Assembly: GCA_902630945.1 (NCBI GenBank)
Contig: CACOWV010000007.1
Location: 1 to 34,634, forward strand
DNA: 34,634 bases
Source of the DNA: an uncultured Pelagibacteraceae bacterium
Lineage (GTDB): Bacteria > Pseudomonadota > Alphaproteobacteria > Pelagibacterales > Pelagibacteraceae
Direction: 5' to 3'
Translations under genes and position numbers: made by a program
Notes under the pieces: model-generated
Told to the model about the DNA's origin: nothing
The model's input: only the letters and a program-made list of their open reading frames with translations
Databases searched by the model: none
Shown: positions 8,453 to 17,904 of the stretch, piece by piece
Numbering within the stretch: the stretch's first letter is position 1
Layout of the letters: each line of letters begins with the position of its first letter

Positions 8453-9822
8453 ATTGAATTCATTACATAGCCCTTAACTTTTTCAATTTCATTAGGAAGA
8501 AGCTCGAATTTTTCTTTTCTATCATAAACATAATTGAGACTATCTGGCAAATCTTCAGTTCTTGAAATTGCATCCTCTATTGCTTGTGGAAATTTACATG
8601 GGTGAGCAGTTGATAAAACAATACAATTTTTTTCCAATCCTAGTTTTCTTGCTGCGCCAATTCCAACTGCTGTATGCGGATCAACTACTATCTTGTGTTC
8701 ATTGTTAATTATCTTTATCATTTCAACAGTTTCATTTTCATCAAGCATTTCAGATATAAAATTCTTTTTAATTTTATCTAAATCATTTTTATCAATTTTA
8801 TAGGAATTATTTTTTATTTTACTCATTACATCTTTTGTAACTTCAGAGTCACAATCTTTTACATCATATAAAAGTCTTTCGAAGTTACTTGCTATCTGTA
8901 TATCCATGCTTGGAGTGTTAGTTTCCTCAACCTTTTTTTGAGTATAGTCACCACCTGATATTGCTCTATGAAGTATGTCATTTTTGTTTGTAGCCACGAT
9001 TAATTTATCAACAGGAAGACCTAATTTTTTTGCTAAGTAACCAGCGTAAATATCTCCAAAATTACCAGTTGGAACACAAAAAGATAAAGGTTTGCCATTT
9101 CCAACTTTGAAGTATGCATAAAAATAATAAACTGATTGAGCAATTATTCTTGCCCAATTAATTGAATTTACACCTGACATATTTATTGCTTTAGAAAATT
9201 TTTCGTCATTAAACATTGCTTTTACCAAATTTTGACAGTCATCAAAATTACCATCTATAGCAATATTAAATACATTGCTATCTTCATGTATTGTCATTAA
9301 TCTTCTTTGCACTGGCGAAATTTTATTATTTGGGTGCAAAACAAAAACATTTAAGTTACTTTTTCCTTTTAGCGCATCGATAGCAGCTGCACCAGTGTCA
9401 CCTGAAGTCGCTACAATTATATTAATTTTTTTTTGATCTTGTCCTAAGTGGTATTGATAAAAATTACCTATCAATTGCATTGCTATATCTTTAAAAGCAA
9501 GTGTTGGGCCATGAAATAGTTCTAAGACTTTTAAATTTCCTAAGTTAGAGATTTTTACCACTTCTTTAGATCTGAAATTTGAATATGATTTTGAGATTAA
9601 AGAAATTAATTTATTTTTAGACATAAAGTCTCCAATGAAAGGATAAATTATTTCAGCTGCTAATTCATTATAACTTAGGCTTTTAAAATTTTCTAATTGA
9701 TCTTTTTTAAGTTGCCTAATTGATTTAGGTACAAAAAGCCCTCCATCATCTGCTAAACCTTTGAGGAAAACATCCTTAAAAGAAAAGTCTTTTTGGTTAT
9801 TTCTTGTGCTTATATAATTCAT
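8449..9822 (-). CDS. thrC: Threonine synthase
   Basis: PLP enzyme that converts O-phosphohomoserine to threonine. The PLP-binding lysine is K111 in HGPTLAFKDIAMQL, and the phosphate-binding region ATSGDTGAAA follows. The N-terminus (MNYISTRNN) and the 457-residue length are those of the long bacterial/fungal-type threonine synthase. It begins one base before the SURF1 stop and overlaps the peroxiredoxin start by four bases. SURF1-thrC adjacency is known in several alphaproteobacteria. Here thrB is nearby but points the other way. Confidence 0.96.
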   Translation of the reverse strand: MNYISTRNNQKDFSFKDVFLKGLADDGGLFVPKSIRQLKKDQLENFKSLSYNELAAEIIYPFIGDFMSKNKLISLISKSYSNFRSKEVVKISNLGNLKVLELFHGPTLAFKDIAMQLIGNFYQYHLGQDQKKINIIVATSGDTGAAAIDALKGKSNLNVFVLHPNNKISPVQRRLMTIHEDSNVFNIAIDGNFDDCQNLVKAMFNDEKFSKAINMSGVNSINWARIIAQSVYYFYAYFKVGNGKPLSFCVPTGNFGDIYAGYLAKKLGLPVDKLIVATNKNDILHRAISGGDYTQKKVEETNTPSMDIQIASNFERLLYDVKDCDSEVTKDVMSKIKNNSYKIDKNDLDKIKKNFISEMLDENETVEMIKIINNEHKIVVDPHTAVGIGAARKLGLEKNCIVLSTAHPCKFPQAIEDAISRTEDLPDSLNYVYDRKEKFELLPNEIEKVKGYVMNSI

Positions 9823-10476
9823 TTAATAATTCTTTTTTCTAAAATATAAATATAGCAAAAGAATTGAAAGCGCTAATGAAAACCAAGTAATAGCGTATTT
9901 TTTATGATTATTAGAAATATTGGCAGTAATTTTTTTTGGCTTTGGAAACTTATAGTTTCCCTCTAAATAGATAATATATTTTGAAAAATTTTTTCCTGTG
10001 AATTTCAAAATATCTTTTCTATTAAGGCTAAACCAATAATTTTCATTTAGGTCATTGTCTGGTTTAAAAATATTTTTTCGGCCTTGTAATCTTAAAGTAC
10101 CAATAATGTTATTTTGATCAACCACGTCAATCTCTTTAGAACCTTTTTTTTCAAAAGGTATCCAACCTCTATTAATTAAATAATTTTCATCTTTAATAGT
10201 GATTGGATTAATGACTTCAAATCCTGGTGTACCAGTATTATTTAAATTATAAAGGTAAATTTGTTTTTCAAAATCAATAGTGCCCGAAGTTTTAATTTTA
10301 AGAAAATTTTCTTTATTTAAATTAGAAAGTTCTACTGGAGGATTTTTTAAAGAGTTTTCAATTTCTAAAATGAGATTATTTTTCCAATTTAATCTTATAA
10401 TTTGCCAACTACCTAATGCAATGAAAACGAATATAAAAAAGATTGTAAAAACAGAAAATAAGAACTTATGTTTCAA
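9823..10476 (-). CDS. SURF1 family cytochrome oxidase assembly protein
   Basis: Membrane protein that helps insert haem into cytochrome c oxidase. It has the SURF1 layout: an N-terminal membrane helix followed by LGSWQIIRLNWK, a central soluble domain with YLINRGWIPF, and a C-terminal helix after NNHKKYAITWFSLAL. Length is 217 residues. The only sensible start is TTG at 10476, since no ATG lies early in the frame; a GGAAG element lies about 12 bases upstream. It follows ctaE after nine bases and precedes thrC with no gap. The DUF983 gene found between ctaE and SURF1 in some rhizobia is absent. Confidence 0.9.
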   Translation of the reverse strand: MKHKFLFSVFTIFFIFVFIALGSWQIIRLNWKNNLILEIENSLKNPPVELSNLNKENFLKIKTSGTIDFEKQIYLYNLNNTGTPGFEVINPITIKDENYLINRGWIPFEKKGSKEIDVVDQNNIIGTLRLQGRKNIFKPDNDLNENYWFSLNRKDILKFTGKNFSKYIIYLEGNYKFPKPKKITANISNNHKKYAITWFSLALSILLLYLYFRKKNY

Positions 10477-10485
10477 AGATAAAAT

Positions 10486-11274
10486 TTAACTTCCCCAAAT
10501 GTAGATAGCCGCAAATAGAAACAGCCATACAACGTCGACAAAGTGCCAATACCAAGCTGCTGCCTCAAAACCAAAGTGATGATCTTTATTAAAATGACCT
10601 CTTTTACCTCTAAACAAACATACAGCTAAAAATATGGTGCCTACTAGTACATGAAAACCATGAAAGCCGGTTGCCATATAAAAAACAGATCCATAAATAT
10701 GATCAGAAAAAGAGAACGATGCGTGTTGGTACTCATAAATTTGCAAAAGAGTAAAACAAAATCCTAAGATAACGGTCAACCATAACCCTTGAATAAAACT
10801 TTTTCTATCATCCTCTAAAAGAGCATGATGAGACCACGTGACTGTGGTTCCTGATAATAATAATATTAACGTATTAATTAATGGAATGTCCCAGGGATCA
10901 AAAGTTTCAATATCCTTTGGTGGCCACACATTACCTACAAATTCATTAGGAAAAAGACTTACATCAAAGTATGCCCAAAACCATGCCACAAAGAACATCA
11001 CTTCTGATGCAATAAATAAAGTCATTCCATATCTATGATGTATTTGAACAACTGGAGTATGATGTCCTTGATGTTCCGCCTCGATCACTACATCTCTAAA
11101 CCACATGTACGCTCCATAAATTAACAACGCAAAGCCAAGGTACATACCCCACGAAACATCTGTGTGAAGATAGTACACTGATCCTAAAGCTAAGACCAAA
11201 CAAGAAAATGACACATAAATTGGCCAGGGACTTGGGTCTACTAAATGGTAATCATGTTTTTTTTCACCTGACAT
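10486..11274 (-). CDS. ctaE: Cytochrome c oxidase subunit III
   Basis: Core membrane subunit of the aa3-type terminal oxidase; it stabilises subunit I and the proton entry side. The 262-residue, seven-helix protein contains family signatures: WPIYVSFSC near the start, HHRYGMTLFIASEVMFFVAWFWA, TVTWSHHALLE, and the C-terminal GFEAAAWYWHFVDVVWLFLF. The conserved Glu is in IASEVMFF. It lies between ctaG (nine bases upstream) and SURF1 in the cox operon. Also called coxC. Confidence 0.97.
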   Translation of the reverse strand: MSGEKKHDYHLVDPSPWPIYVSFSCLVLALGSVYYLHTDVSWGMYLGFALLIYGAYMWFRDVVIEAEHQGHHTPVVQIHHRYGMTLFIASEVMFFVAWFWAYFDVSLFPNEFVGNVWPPKDIETFDPWDIPLINTLILLLSGTTVTWSHHALLEDDRKSFIQGLWLTVILGFCFTLLQIYEYQHASFSFSDHIYGSVFYMATGFHGFHVLVGTIFLAVCLFRGKRGHFNKDHHFGFEAAAWYWHFVDVVWLFLFAAIYIWGS

Positions 11275-11283
11275 ATTTTTTAA

Positions 11284-11817
11284 TTATGATTGTTTATAGT
11301 AATCTGTCGAGAAAAAAGTATAAGACATAGTTACATCTTCAAGATTTTTCACTGTTGGATCATTAACCATTTCAGGATCTAAATAAAAAGTCATTACATA
11401 TGTGGCTTTTTCTCCAGCTTTTAATTCTTGTTTTTCAAAACAAAAACATCCTAATTTACTATAATATTTTCCAAAACTGGCTGGAGAAACATTAAAACTA
11501 GCTACTCCAGCTGTAGGTTCATTACTTAAGTTAACAACTTCAAATTCAATTTTATTTACCTGACCAACTTTTACATCAATAACATTGGATTTTGCTTTAA
11601 AATCCCATGGTAAATTATTTACATTCGTATCAAATCTAACACTTACAATTTTATCTAATACTATTTTTGGAGCATTTCTTGAAACTTGCGTAGTACCTCC
11701 AAAACCAGTTACTCTACAAAAAAGATCATAAAGAGGCACTGCGGCATAAGAAAGTCCAAGCATCACTAAAAAGATACCAGCTAATACTAAAGGAGTTAGT
11801 TTTTTTTTCTCAATCAT
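11284..11817 (-). CDS. ctaG: Cytochrome c oxidase assembly protein CtaG/Cox11 (copper delivery)
   Basis: Membrane-anchored copper chaperone that delivers copper to the CuB centre of subunit I. There is one N-terminal membrane helix (about 10-28), then PLYDLFCRVTGFGGT, and a periplasmic domain carrying the copper-binding CFCF pair (C124 and C126 in KLGCFCFEKQ). Length is 177 residues. Its ATG overlaps the stop of the upstream 41-residue ORF (ATGA), so the two are translationally linked. It sits nine bases before ctaE. Confidence 0.96.
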   Translation of the reverse strand: MIEKKKLTPLVLAGIFLVMLGLSYAAVPLYDLFCRVTGFGGTTQVSRNAPKIVLDKIVSVRFDTNVNNLPWDFKAKSNVIDVKVGQVNKIEFEVVNLSNEPTAGVASFNVSPASFGKYYSKLGCFCFEKQELKAGEKATYVMTFYLDPEMVNDPTVKNLEDVTMSYTFFSTDYYKQS

Positions 11818-11939
11818 ATTGCCCTTTCAAATACACCCGTATTATACAAAGTAAAAAAGAATAAAAAAATCATAAAAGCAATTATTGCTAAAGCTGTAAT
11901 TATGTTTTTTCTTTTTGTTTTTTTATCAGGTCTGATCAT
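11814..11939 (-). CDS. Small single-helix membrane protein in the cox operon, CoxF-like position
   Basis: A 41-residue ORF occupying the gap between ctaB and ctaG. It runs from ATG at 11939-11937 to TGA at 11816-11814. Both ends form ATGA overlaps: its start with the ctaB stop, its stop with the ctaG start. The N-terminus is strongly basic (MIRPDKKTKRKN), followed by one hydrophobic helix (about residues 13-34) and a short tail ending FERAI. In alphaproteobacterial cox operons a small protein often called CoxF occupies exactly this slot. I assign by position, size and topology, not by a known catalytic motif. It may help assemble the oxidase; function is inferred only. Confidence 0.75.
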   Translation of the reverse strand: MIRPDKKTKRKNIITALAIIAFMIFLFFFTLYNTGVFERAI

Positions 11940-12847
11940 AAAATCTTATCTATAAGAAAAAGTACAAAAACCAAGAATAAATATAAAATTGAAAATCCAA
12001 ATATAGATTTTGCCTTTTTAGGATTAAATTTATTTTTCTTATAATTGTAAAGCTCATAGCATAAAAAATTATAATAAAAAGTCAGTATTAAAGATGGAAT
12101 TAGAAATGCTAATCCAACAAAATCTATTAAATATGGGAAAATAATCACAGGTAACATTATTAATGAATAAATAAATATATTAATCTTTGTGCTCTCAACA
12201 CCATTTGTTAATGGAAGCATTGGAATATTAGCTTTTTTATAATCATTTGATTTGTACAAGCTTAAGGCCCAAAAATGTGAGGGTGTCCAAAAAAATATTA
12301 TTAAAAAGAAAGCAAGTGGTTCAATTGATAATGAGCCAGTTGCAATAGTCCAGCCAATCACAGGAGGAAATGCACCAGCTGCTCCACCAATAACGATATT
12401 TTGAGGTGTCCTTCTTTTTAGCCAAATCGTGTAAACAAAAACATAAAATAAAATTGTAATTAGTAGTATTAATGCTGAAAGTCTATTTGTAAAATAATCT
12501 AATGAAACAACAGAAACAATTGACAATGTAACACCAAAAATAAGCGCTTGGTTTCTATTTACTTTACCAGTTGGTATTGGTCTTAAACATGTTCTAGTCA
12601 TTAAAGCATCTAGATCTGACTCGTACCACATATTCAATGCACCAGCAGCTCCGGCACCTAAAGATACAAGTAAAATTCCGATAATTGCATCTTTTGTAGT
12701 TACAAGGTTTGGTGCTGTAAGTAAGCCAACTGCACAAGTAAAAATCACAAGTGACATTACCCTCGGTTTCATAAGCTTAAACAATTCAGAAAAATTAAAT
12801 AAATCCTCCTGAGATAAACTTCTTTTCTTTAACTTTGAATTATCCAT
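11936..12847 (-). CDS. ctaB: Protohaem IX farnesyltransferase (haem O synthase)
   Basis: UbiA-family membrane prenyltransferase that attaches farnesyl to protohaem, giving haem O on the way to haem A. The first Asp-rich motif is NMWYESDLDALMTRT followed by RPIPTGKV; later loops carry RRTPQNIVIGGAAGAFPPVIGW and WTPSHFWALSLY, all typical of CtaB. Length is 303 residues with about nine hydrophobic helices. It lies 21 bases after ctaD, and its stop overlaps the start of the small coxF-like ORF. It draws on the same isoprenoid pool as the carotenoid genes. Confidence 0.96.
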   Translation of the reverse strand: MDNSKLKKRSLSQEDLFNFSELFKLMKPRVMSLVIFTCAVGLLTAPNLVTTKDAIIGILLVSLGAGAAGALNMWYESDLDALMTRTCLRPIPTGKVNRNQALIFGVTLSIVSVVSLDYFTNRLSALILLITILFYVFVYTIWLKRRTPQNIVIGGAAGAFPPVIGWTIATGSLSIEPLAFFLIIFFWTPSHFWALSLYKSNDYKKANIPMLPLTNGVESTKINIFIYSLIMLPVIIFPYLIDFVGLAFLIPSLILTFYYNFLCYELYNYKKNKFNPKKAKSIFGFSILYLFLVFVLFLIDKIL

Positions 12848-12868
12848 CAGTTACTTAAATTTTTTTTC

Positions 12869-14506
<1,638 letters not shown>

Positions 14507-15319
14507 TTATTTACTCGCTAGTTTAAGATTATCAGTTTTAATTTTAGAATTTGCAAATTTTTCTTTTGCCTCAGATAGCCATTCTTCATATTCATCTTCA
14601 CTAACTACTTTTACAGTTATTGGCATGAATGCATGCTTAATTCCACAAAGTTCAGAACACTGACCATAATAAGTTCCTACTTTTTCAGCTTTAAACCACG
14701 TTTCGTTTATTCTCCCAGGAACAGCATCTCTTTTCACTCCAAATGATGGTAGAGCCCACGCATGCAAGACATCATTTGCTGTAATCAAAACTTTGACTAC
14801 TTTATTTACAGGAACAACTACTTCATTATCGACTGCTAGTAATCGTGGTTGATCTGCTTTTAAATCTTTTTCCTCAATCATATATGAGTCAAAAATTATA
14901 TTTTCATCTGGGTACTCATAACCCCAATACCATTGATAACCTATCGCTTTAATTGTTAAATCTGCTTTTGGTATTGCATCTTGTTTATATAAAATTTTAA
15001 ATGATGGAACTGCAATTACTATTAAAATTAAACAAGGTATTAATGTCCATAGGACTTCAACAGCTACGTTATGTGTTCTTTTTGAAGGATTTGGATTCGC
15101 TGAAGCTCGAAATCTTACACATGCATAAAGCATCAGAAATAAAACGAACACACTTATAGCTATTATAATTGGTAGTAAAAGTTTGTCATGAAAAGCAACT
15201 ATCTCTCTCATTGACTCTGAAGCTGCTTTTTGAAAACCTAGTTGCCAGTCAACAGGCTGATTAGCAAAAGCCTTTTGAGTAAGAAAAAGACTTAAAAATA
15301 TAAATAAAATTTTTTTCAT
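14507..15319 (-). CDS. ctaC: Cytochrome c oxidase subunit II (CuA)
   Basis: Receives electrons from cytochrome c at the binuclear CuA site on the periplasmic face. There is a signal peptide (about residues 1-19), two membrane helices, the aromatic electron-entry stretch QWYWGYEYP (129-137), and CuA ligands H186, C221, E223, C225, H229 and M232 (GQCSELCGIKHAFM). Length is 270 residues. It is the first cox gene of the operon; a 60-base gap separates it from rsmE upstream on the same strand, the likeliest place for the operon promoter. Also called coxB. Confidence 0.98.
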   Translation of the reverse strand: MKKILFIFLSLFLTQKAFANQPVDWQLGFQKAASESMREIVAFHDKLLLPIIIAISVFVLFLMLYACVRFRASANPNPSKRTHNVAVEVLWTLIPCLILIVIAVPSFKILYKQDAIPKADLTIKAIGYQWYWGYEYPDENIIFDSYMIEEKDLKADQPRLLAVDNEVVVPVNKVVKVLITANDVLHAWALPSFGVKRDAVPGRINETWFKAEKVGTYYGQCSELCGIKHAFMPITVKVVSEDEYEEWLSEAKEKFANSKIKTDNLKLASK

Positions 15320-15379
15320 TATAAATAGCTATATAAAGCTCTTTTAACAAAATTACACTTTAGTTTTCGCGACAATTTA
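15320..15379 (-). promoter_or_regulatory. Candidate promoter region of the cox operon
   Basis: The only gap of any size on the minus strand between rsmE and ctaC. On the minus strand TTGTTA (15345-15350) and TATTTA (15322-15327) are 17 bases apart, a possible -35/-10 pair. If real, transcription would begin at or just inside the ctaC start codon, giving a leaderless message. In this AT-rich sequence such matches arise easily, so the assignment is weak. Transcription could also simply continue from rsmE. Confidence 0.25.
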
Positions 15380-16081
15380 TCAATTAAACACATAATTTAC
15401 GATTGAAATTGTTGATATGACGGCTGTTTCAGATCTTAAAATATTTTCATTTATTTTAAAGGCTTGAACGCCTTTAAATGAAAGAATTTCCTCCCTTTCA
15501 GCCTCTGAAAAATCTCCTTCAGGGCCTATTATTATACAAACTGGTTTGTTAGAAAATTTTGATTTGTTAATATTTTTATTTTTTGAATTTAAATCTGTGA
15601 AAATTAAATTCATAGAATTTTTTTTTAAAAAACTTTTCAAATTTTGAGTACTTTCTAATGAGGGAACATTAATACGATTTGATTGTTCGCAAGCTTCTAT
15701 TATAATTTTTTGTAATCTTTCTTTATTGATCTTTCTCACAATTGTTCGATCAAATATAATTGGGAAAAATTTAGTAATACCAAGTTCTGTTGCTTTTTGT
15801 ATCATAAAATTTTGATAGTTTGATTTAATTGGTGAGAATGCTAACCATAACTCTTTAAAATTTTCTTTTTGTCTTAATTTTTTTATTATTTTAAATTCCA
15901 CAATACTTTTTGTTATTCTTAAAACTTTTGCTTCCCATTCACCATTCTTATTAAATAAAGAAAAAACTTCATTTGGCTTAACTCTCATTACTTTGGCCAA
16001 ATAATGAGACTGAAATTTGTCTAACTTATCAATCAAATCAGTTGATAATGAATTCGAAAAAAATAATCTAATATTGCTCAT
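15380..16081 (-). CDS. rsmE: 16S rRNA (uracil1498-N3)-methyltransferase
   Basis: SPOUT-class methyltransferase that methylates U1498 of 16S rRNA. The C-terminal SAM-binding knot shows IIGPEGDFSEAE and LRSETAVI, the two diagnostic motifs. The N-terminus has the RNA-binding start with HYLAKVMRVK. Length of 233 residues is normal. It starts 17 bases from the divergently transcribed HAD gene, so the two share a very small promoter region. It may be transcribed together with the cox genes downstream. Confidence 0.93.
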   Translation of the reverse strand: MSNIRLFFSNSLSTDLIDKLDKFQSHYLAKVMRVKPNEVFSLFNKNGEWEAKVLRITKSIVEFKIIKKLRQKENFKELWLAFSPIKSNYQNFMIQKATELGITKFFPIIFDRTIVRKINKERLQKIIIEACEQSNRINVPSLESTQNLKSFLKKNSMNLIFTDLNSKNKNINKSKFSNKPVCIIIGPEGDFSEAEREEILSFKGVQAFKINENILRSETAVISTISIVNYVFN

Positions 16082-16098
16082 ATGTGTTAAATTAGTTT

Positions 16099-16761
16099 AT
16101 GAAAAATATTAAAGCAATAATTTTTGATGCTTATGGAACATTGTTTGATGTAAATTCCGCTGCTGAAAAATGTAAAGACAAAATTGGGGACAGGTGGGAA
16201 GGTTTTTCAAAATTTTGGAGAACTACTCAATTAGAATACACCTGGCTTAGAAGTTTAATGAAAAGACACAAAAATTTTTGGCAAATTACAGAAGATAGCT
16301 TAGATAAATCTATGAAAGCTTTTAATATAGATCTTTCTATGAAAAACGAATTATTAAACCTATATAAAGTTCTTTCAACTTTTAAAGAAGTTCCAGAAAC
16401 ATTAAAAAAATTGAAAGAAAAAAATTTTAAATTAGCCATACTTTCAAATGGAACTCCTCTTATTTTAAATGAGTTAGTTAAAAGTAATAATTTAGATAAT
16501 CTATTTGATGATATTTTTTCGATAGAGGAAGTAGGTATTTATAAACCAGACTCAAAAGTTTATGACATGCCAATTAAAAAATATAATATTGAAAAAAATG
16601 AAGTGGTATTTTTAAGTGCTAACACTTGGGATGTTTCTGGAGGTGGTAACTATGGTTATCAATCAATTTGGGTTAATAGAAATAATGGTATCTTTGATAA
16701 CCTTGATTATAAGCCAATTAATCAAATAAAGAACTTATCAGAGCTAATAAATATTATCTAA
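16099..16761 (+). CDS. HAD-superfamily hydrolase, haloacid dehalogenase type II-like
   Basis: Contains the HAD nucleophile motif IIFDAYGTLFD (D10), the second motif LSNGT, the conserved Lys in IYKPDSKVY, and the L-2-haloacid-dehalogenase-like block FLSANTWDVSGG. This places it in the type II dehalogenase branch (220 residues, normal length). Members hydrolyse L-2-haloalkanoic acids, but many homologues in the branch have other or unknown phosphatase substrates, so the substrate is not assigned. It is divergent from rsmE. The next gene begins 78 bases later behind a strong ribosome binding site. Confidence 0.85.
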   Translation: MKNIKAIIFDAYGTLFDVNSAAEKCKDKIGDRWEGFSKFWRTTQLEYTWLRSLMKRHKNFWQITEDSLDKSMKAFNIDLSMKNELLNLYKVLSTFKEVPETLKKLKEKNFKLAILSNGTPLILNELVKSNNLDNLFDDIFSIEEVGIYKPDSKVYDMPIKKYNIEKNEVVFLSANTWDVSGGGNYGYQSIWVNRNNGIFDNLDYKPINQIKNLSELINII

Positions 16762-16827
16762 TCTGTTAATTTTACACATGTTTAAAAAAATTATTTGATA
16801 TATATCTCATGAGGGAGACAGAATTTT

Positions 16828-16834
16828 AAAGGAG
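16828..16834 (+). promoter_or_regulatory. Strong Shine-Dalgarno site for the 62-residue protein
   Basis: AAAGGAG five bases before the ATG at 16840. A match this complete is rare in the window; otherwise only groES and groEL have one. It fixes the start codon and suggests high expression. The 78-base gap upstream also holds TATATA (16799-16804) as a possible -10 and a palindrome CTCATGAG (16806-16813) whose role is unknown. Confidence 0.7.
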
Positions 16835-16839
16835 AAAAT

Positions 16840-17028
16840 ATGAGCGAAAAAAAAGAACTATCATTTGAAATTTACTCTGACTCAGAGAAAATGTTGGAAC
16901 AAATAGTTGAAAAATATGATCTTCCCGATCAATCAAAGGCTTTAAGATGTCTTTTAGATTATGTAGAAGAAAAAGAGGCTGATTGGGATGATATGTTTGC
17001 TACAACTCGTTGTAATAGATGTGGTTAA
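16840..17028 (+). CDS. Small conserved-looking protein, ribbon-helix-helix-like with C-terminal CxxC
   Basis: A 62-residue protein of unknown function. Predicted order: short beta strand (ELSFEIYS, 6-13), helix (14-26), turn with LPD, helix (31-44), acidic stretch (EEKEADWDDMF), then RCNRCG with C58 and C61; C37 lies in helix 2. The strand-helix-helix pattern resembles ribbon-helix-helix DNA-binding proteins, and the CxxC could bind metal or act in redox chemistry, but neither is shown. It is very acidic near the end, unusual for a DNA binder. It has its own strong ribosome binding site and probably its own promoter, so it is likely a real, well-expressed gene. Confidence 0.75.
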   Translation: MSEKKELSFEIYSDSEKMLEQIVEKYDLPDQSKALRCLLDYVEEKEADWDDMFATTRCNRCG

Positions 17029-17067
17029 CAATATTAATTTTAAATTAAAATAATTATTTACGCACTG

Positions 17068-17904
17068 ATGAAAATTATTGAAGTAAGTAAAATTATTGAC
17101 CCTATCCCTGCATCAGATGGTGCTGGTGTTAAACTCAAAAGAAGTATTGGTGTTGAGCCAAATTATTTTGATCCATTTTTAATGTTAGATGAGTTTGGAT
17201 CTGAGAACAGTGAAGATTATATAGCTGGCTTTCCTCCTCACCCTCATAGAGGAATTGAAACAGTAACTTATATGCTTGCTGGAGATTTTGAGCACAAAGA
17301 TAGTACTGGGGGTAAGGGTAGGATGACAGCGGGTGATGTTCAATGGATGAAAACTGGAAGTGGCATTATTCATTCTGAGATGCCTGCAATGAAAGAGGGT
17401 AAACTCCACGGATTTCAACTATGGATTAATATGCCTGCAAAATTAAAAATGAGCAAACCAGAATATATTTATATTGATGCAGACAAAATGAGTATTCATA
17501 AAGATGATGATAAACAAATCAAAGTAATAGCTGGTAAATTTGAAAATGCCGAAGGTCCTGTTAAAGGACATAACATTGAACCTATCTATTTTGATGTTGA
17601 GTTAAAAAAAGATAAAAAATTTAATCATAACGTACCCTCTACTCACAATACTTTTATCTATCTTATTAATGGTGAAATAAAAATTGGCGAAAAAAAACAT
17701 GAAAATGTTAAAAATAGTACTTTAATTTTACTATCAAGAGGTGAAAAATTAAAAGTAAAAGCTAAATCAAATTCAAAGTTCTTAATTATCTCAGGAAAAC
17801 CCATTAATGAAGAAATAGCTAGAGGTGGGCCATTTGTAATGAATACCAAGGCAGAGATCTTACAAGCTGTTCAAGATTACCATAATGGAACATTTGTAAA
17901 ATGA
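17068..17904 (+). CDS. Pirin family protein
   Basis: Bicupin metalloprotein. The metal ligands of the N-terminal cupin are visible: H58 and H60 (PPHPHRGIET), H102 and E104 (IHSEMP). The C-terminal half (from about 160) carries the second, pirin-type cupin with GPFVMNT near the end. Length of 278 residues fits. Bacterial pirins include quercetin dioxygenases and redox-responsive regulators, so the activity here is open. Its stop overlaps the start of the quinone oxidoreductase gene (ATGA), implying coupled expression. There is no visible Shine-Dalgarno sequence. Confidence 0.92.
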   Translation: MKIIEVSKIIDPIPASDGAGVKLKRSIGVEPNYFDPFLMLDEFGSENSEDYIAGFPPHPHRGIETVTYMLAGDFEHKDSTGGKGRMTAGDVQWMKTGSGIIHSEMPAMKEGKLHGFQLWINMPAKLKMSKPEYIYIDADKMSIHKDDDKQIKVIAGKFENAEGPVKGHNIEPIYFDVELKKDKKFNHNVPSTHNTFIYLINGEIKIGEKKHENVKNSTLILLSRGEKLKVKAKSNSKFLIISGKPINEEIARGGPFVMNTKAEILQAVQDYHNGTFVK

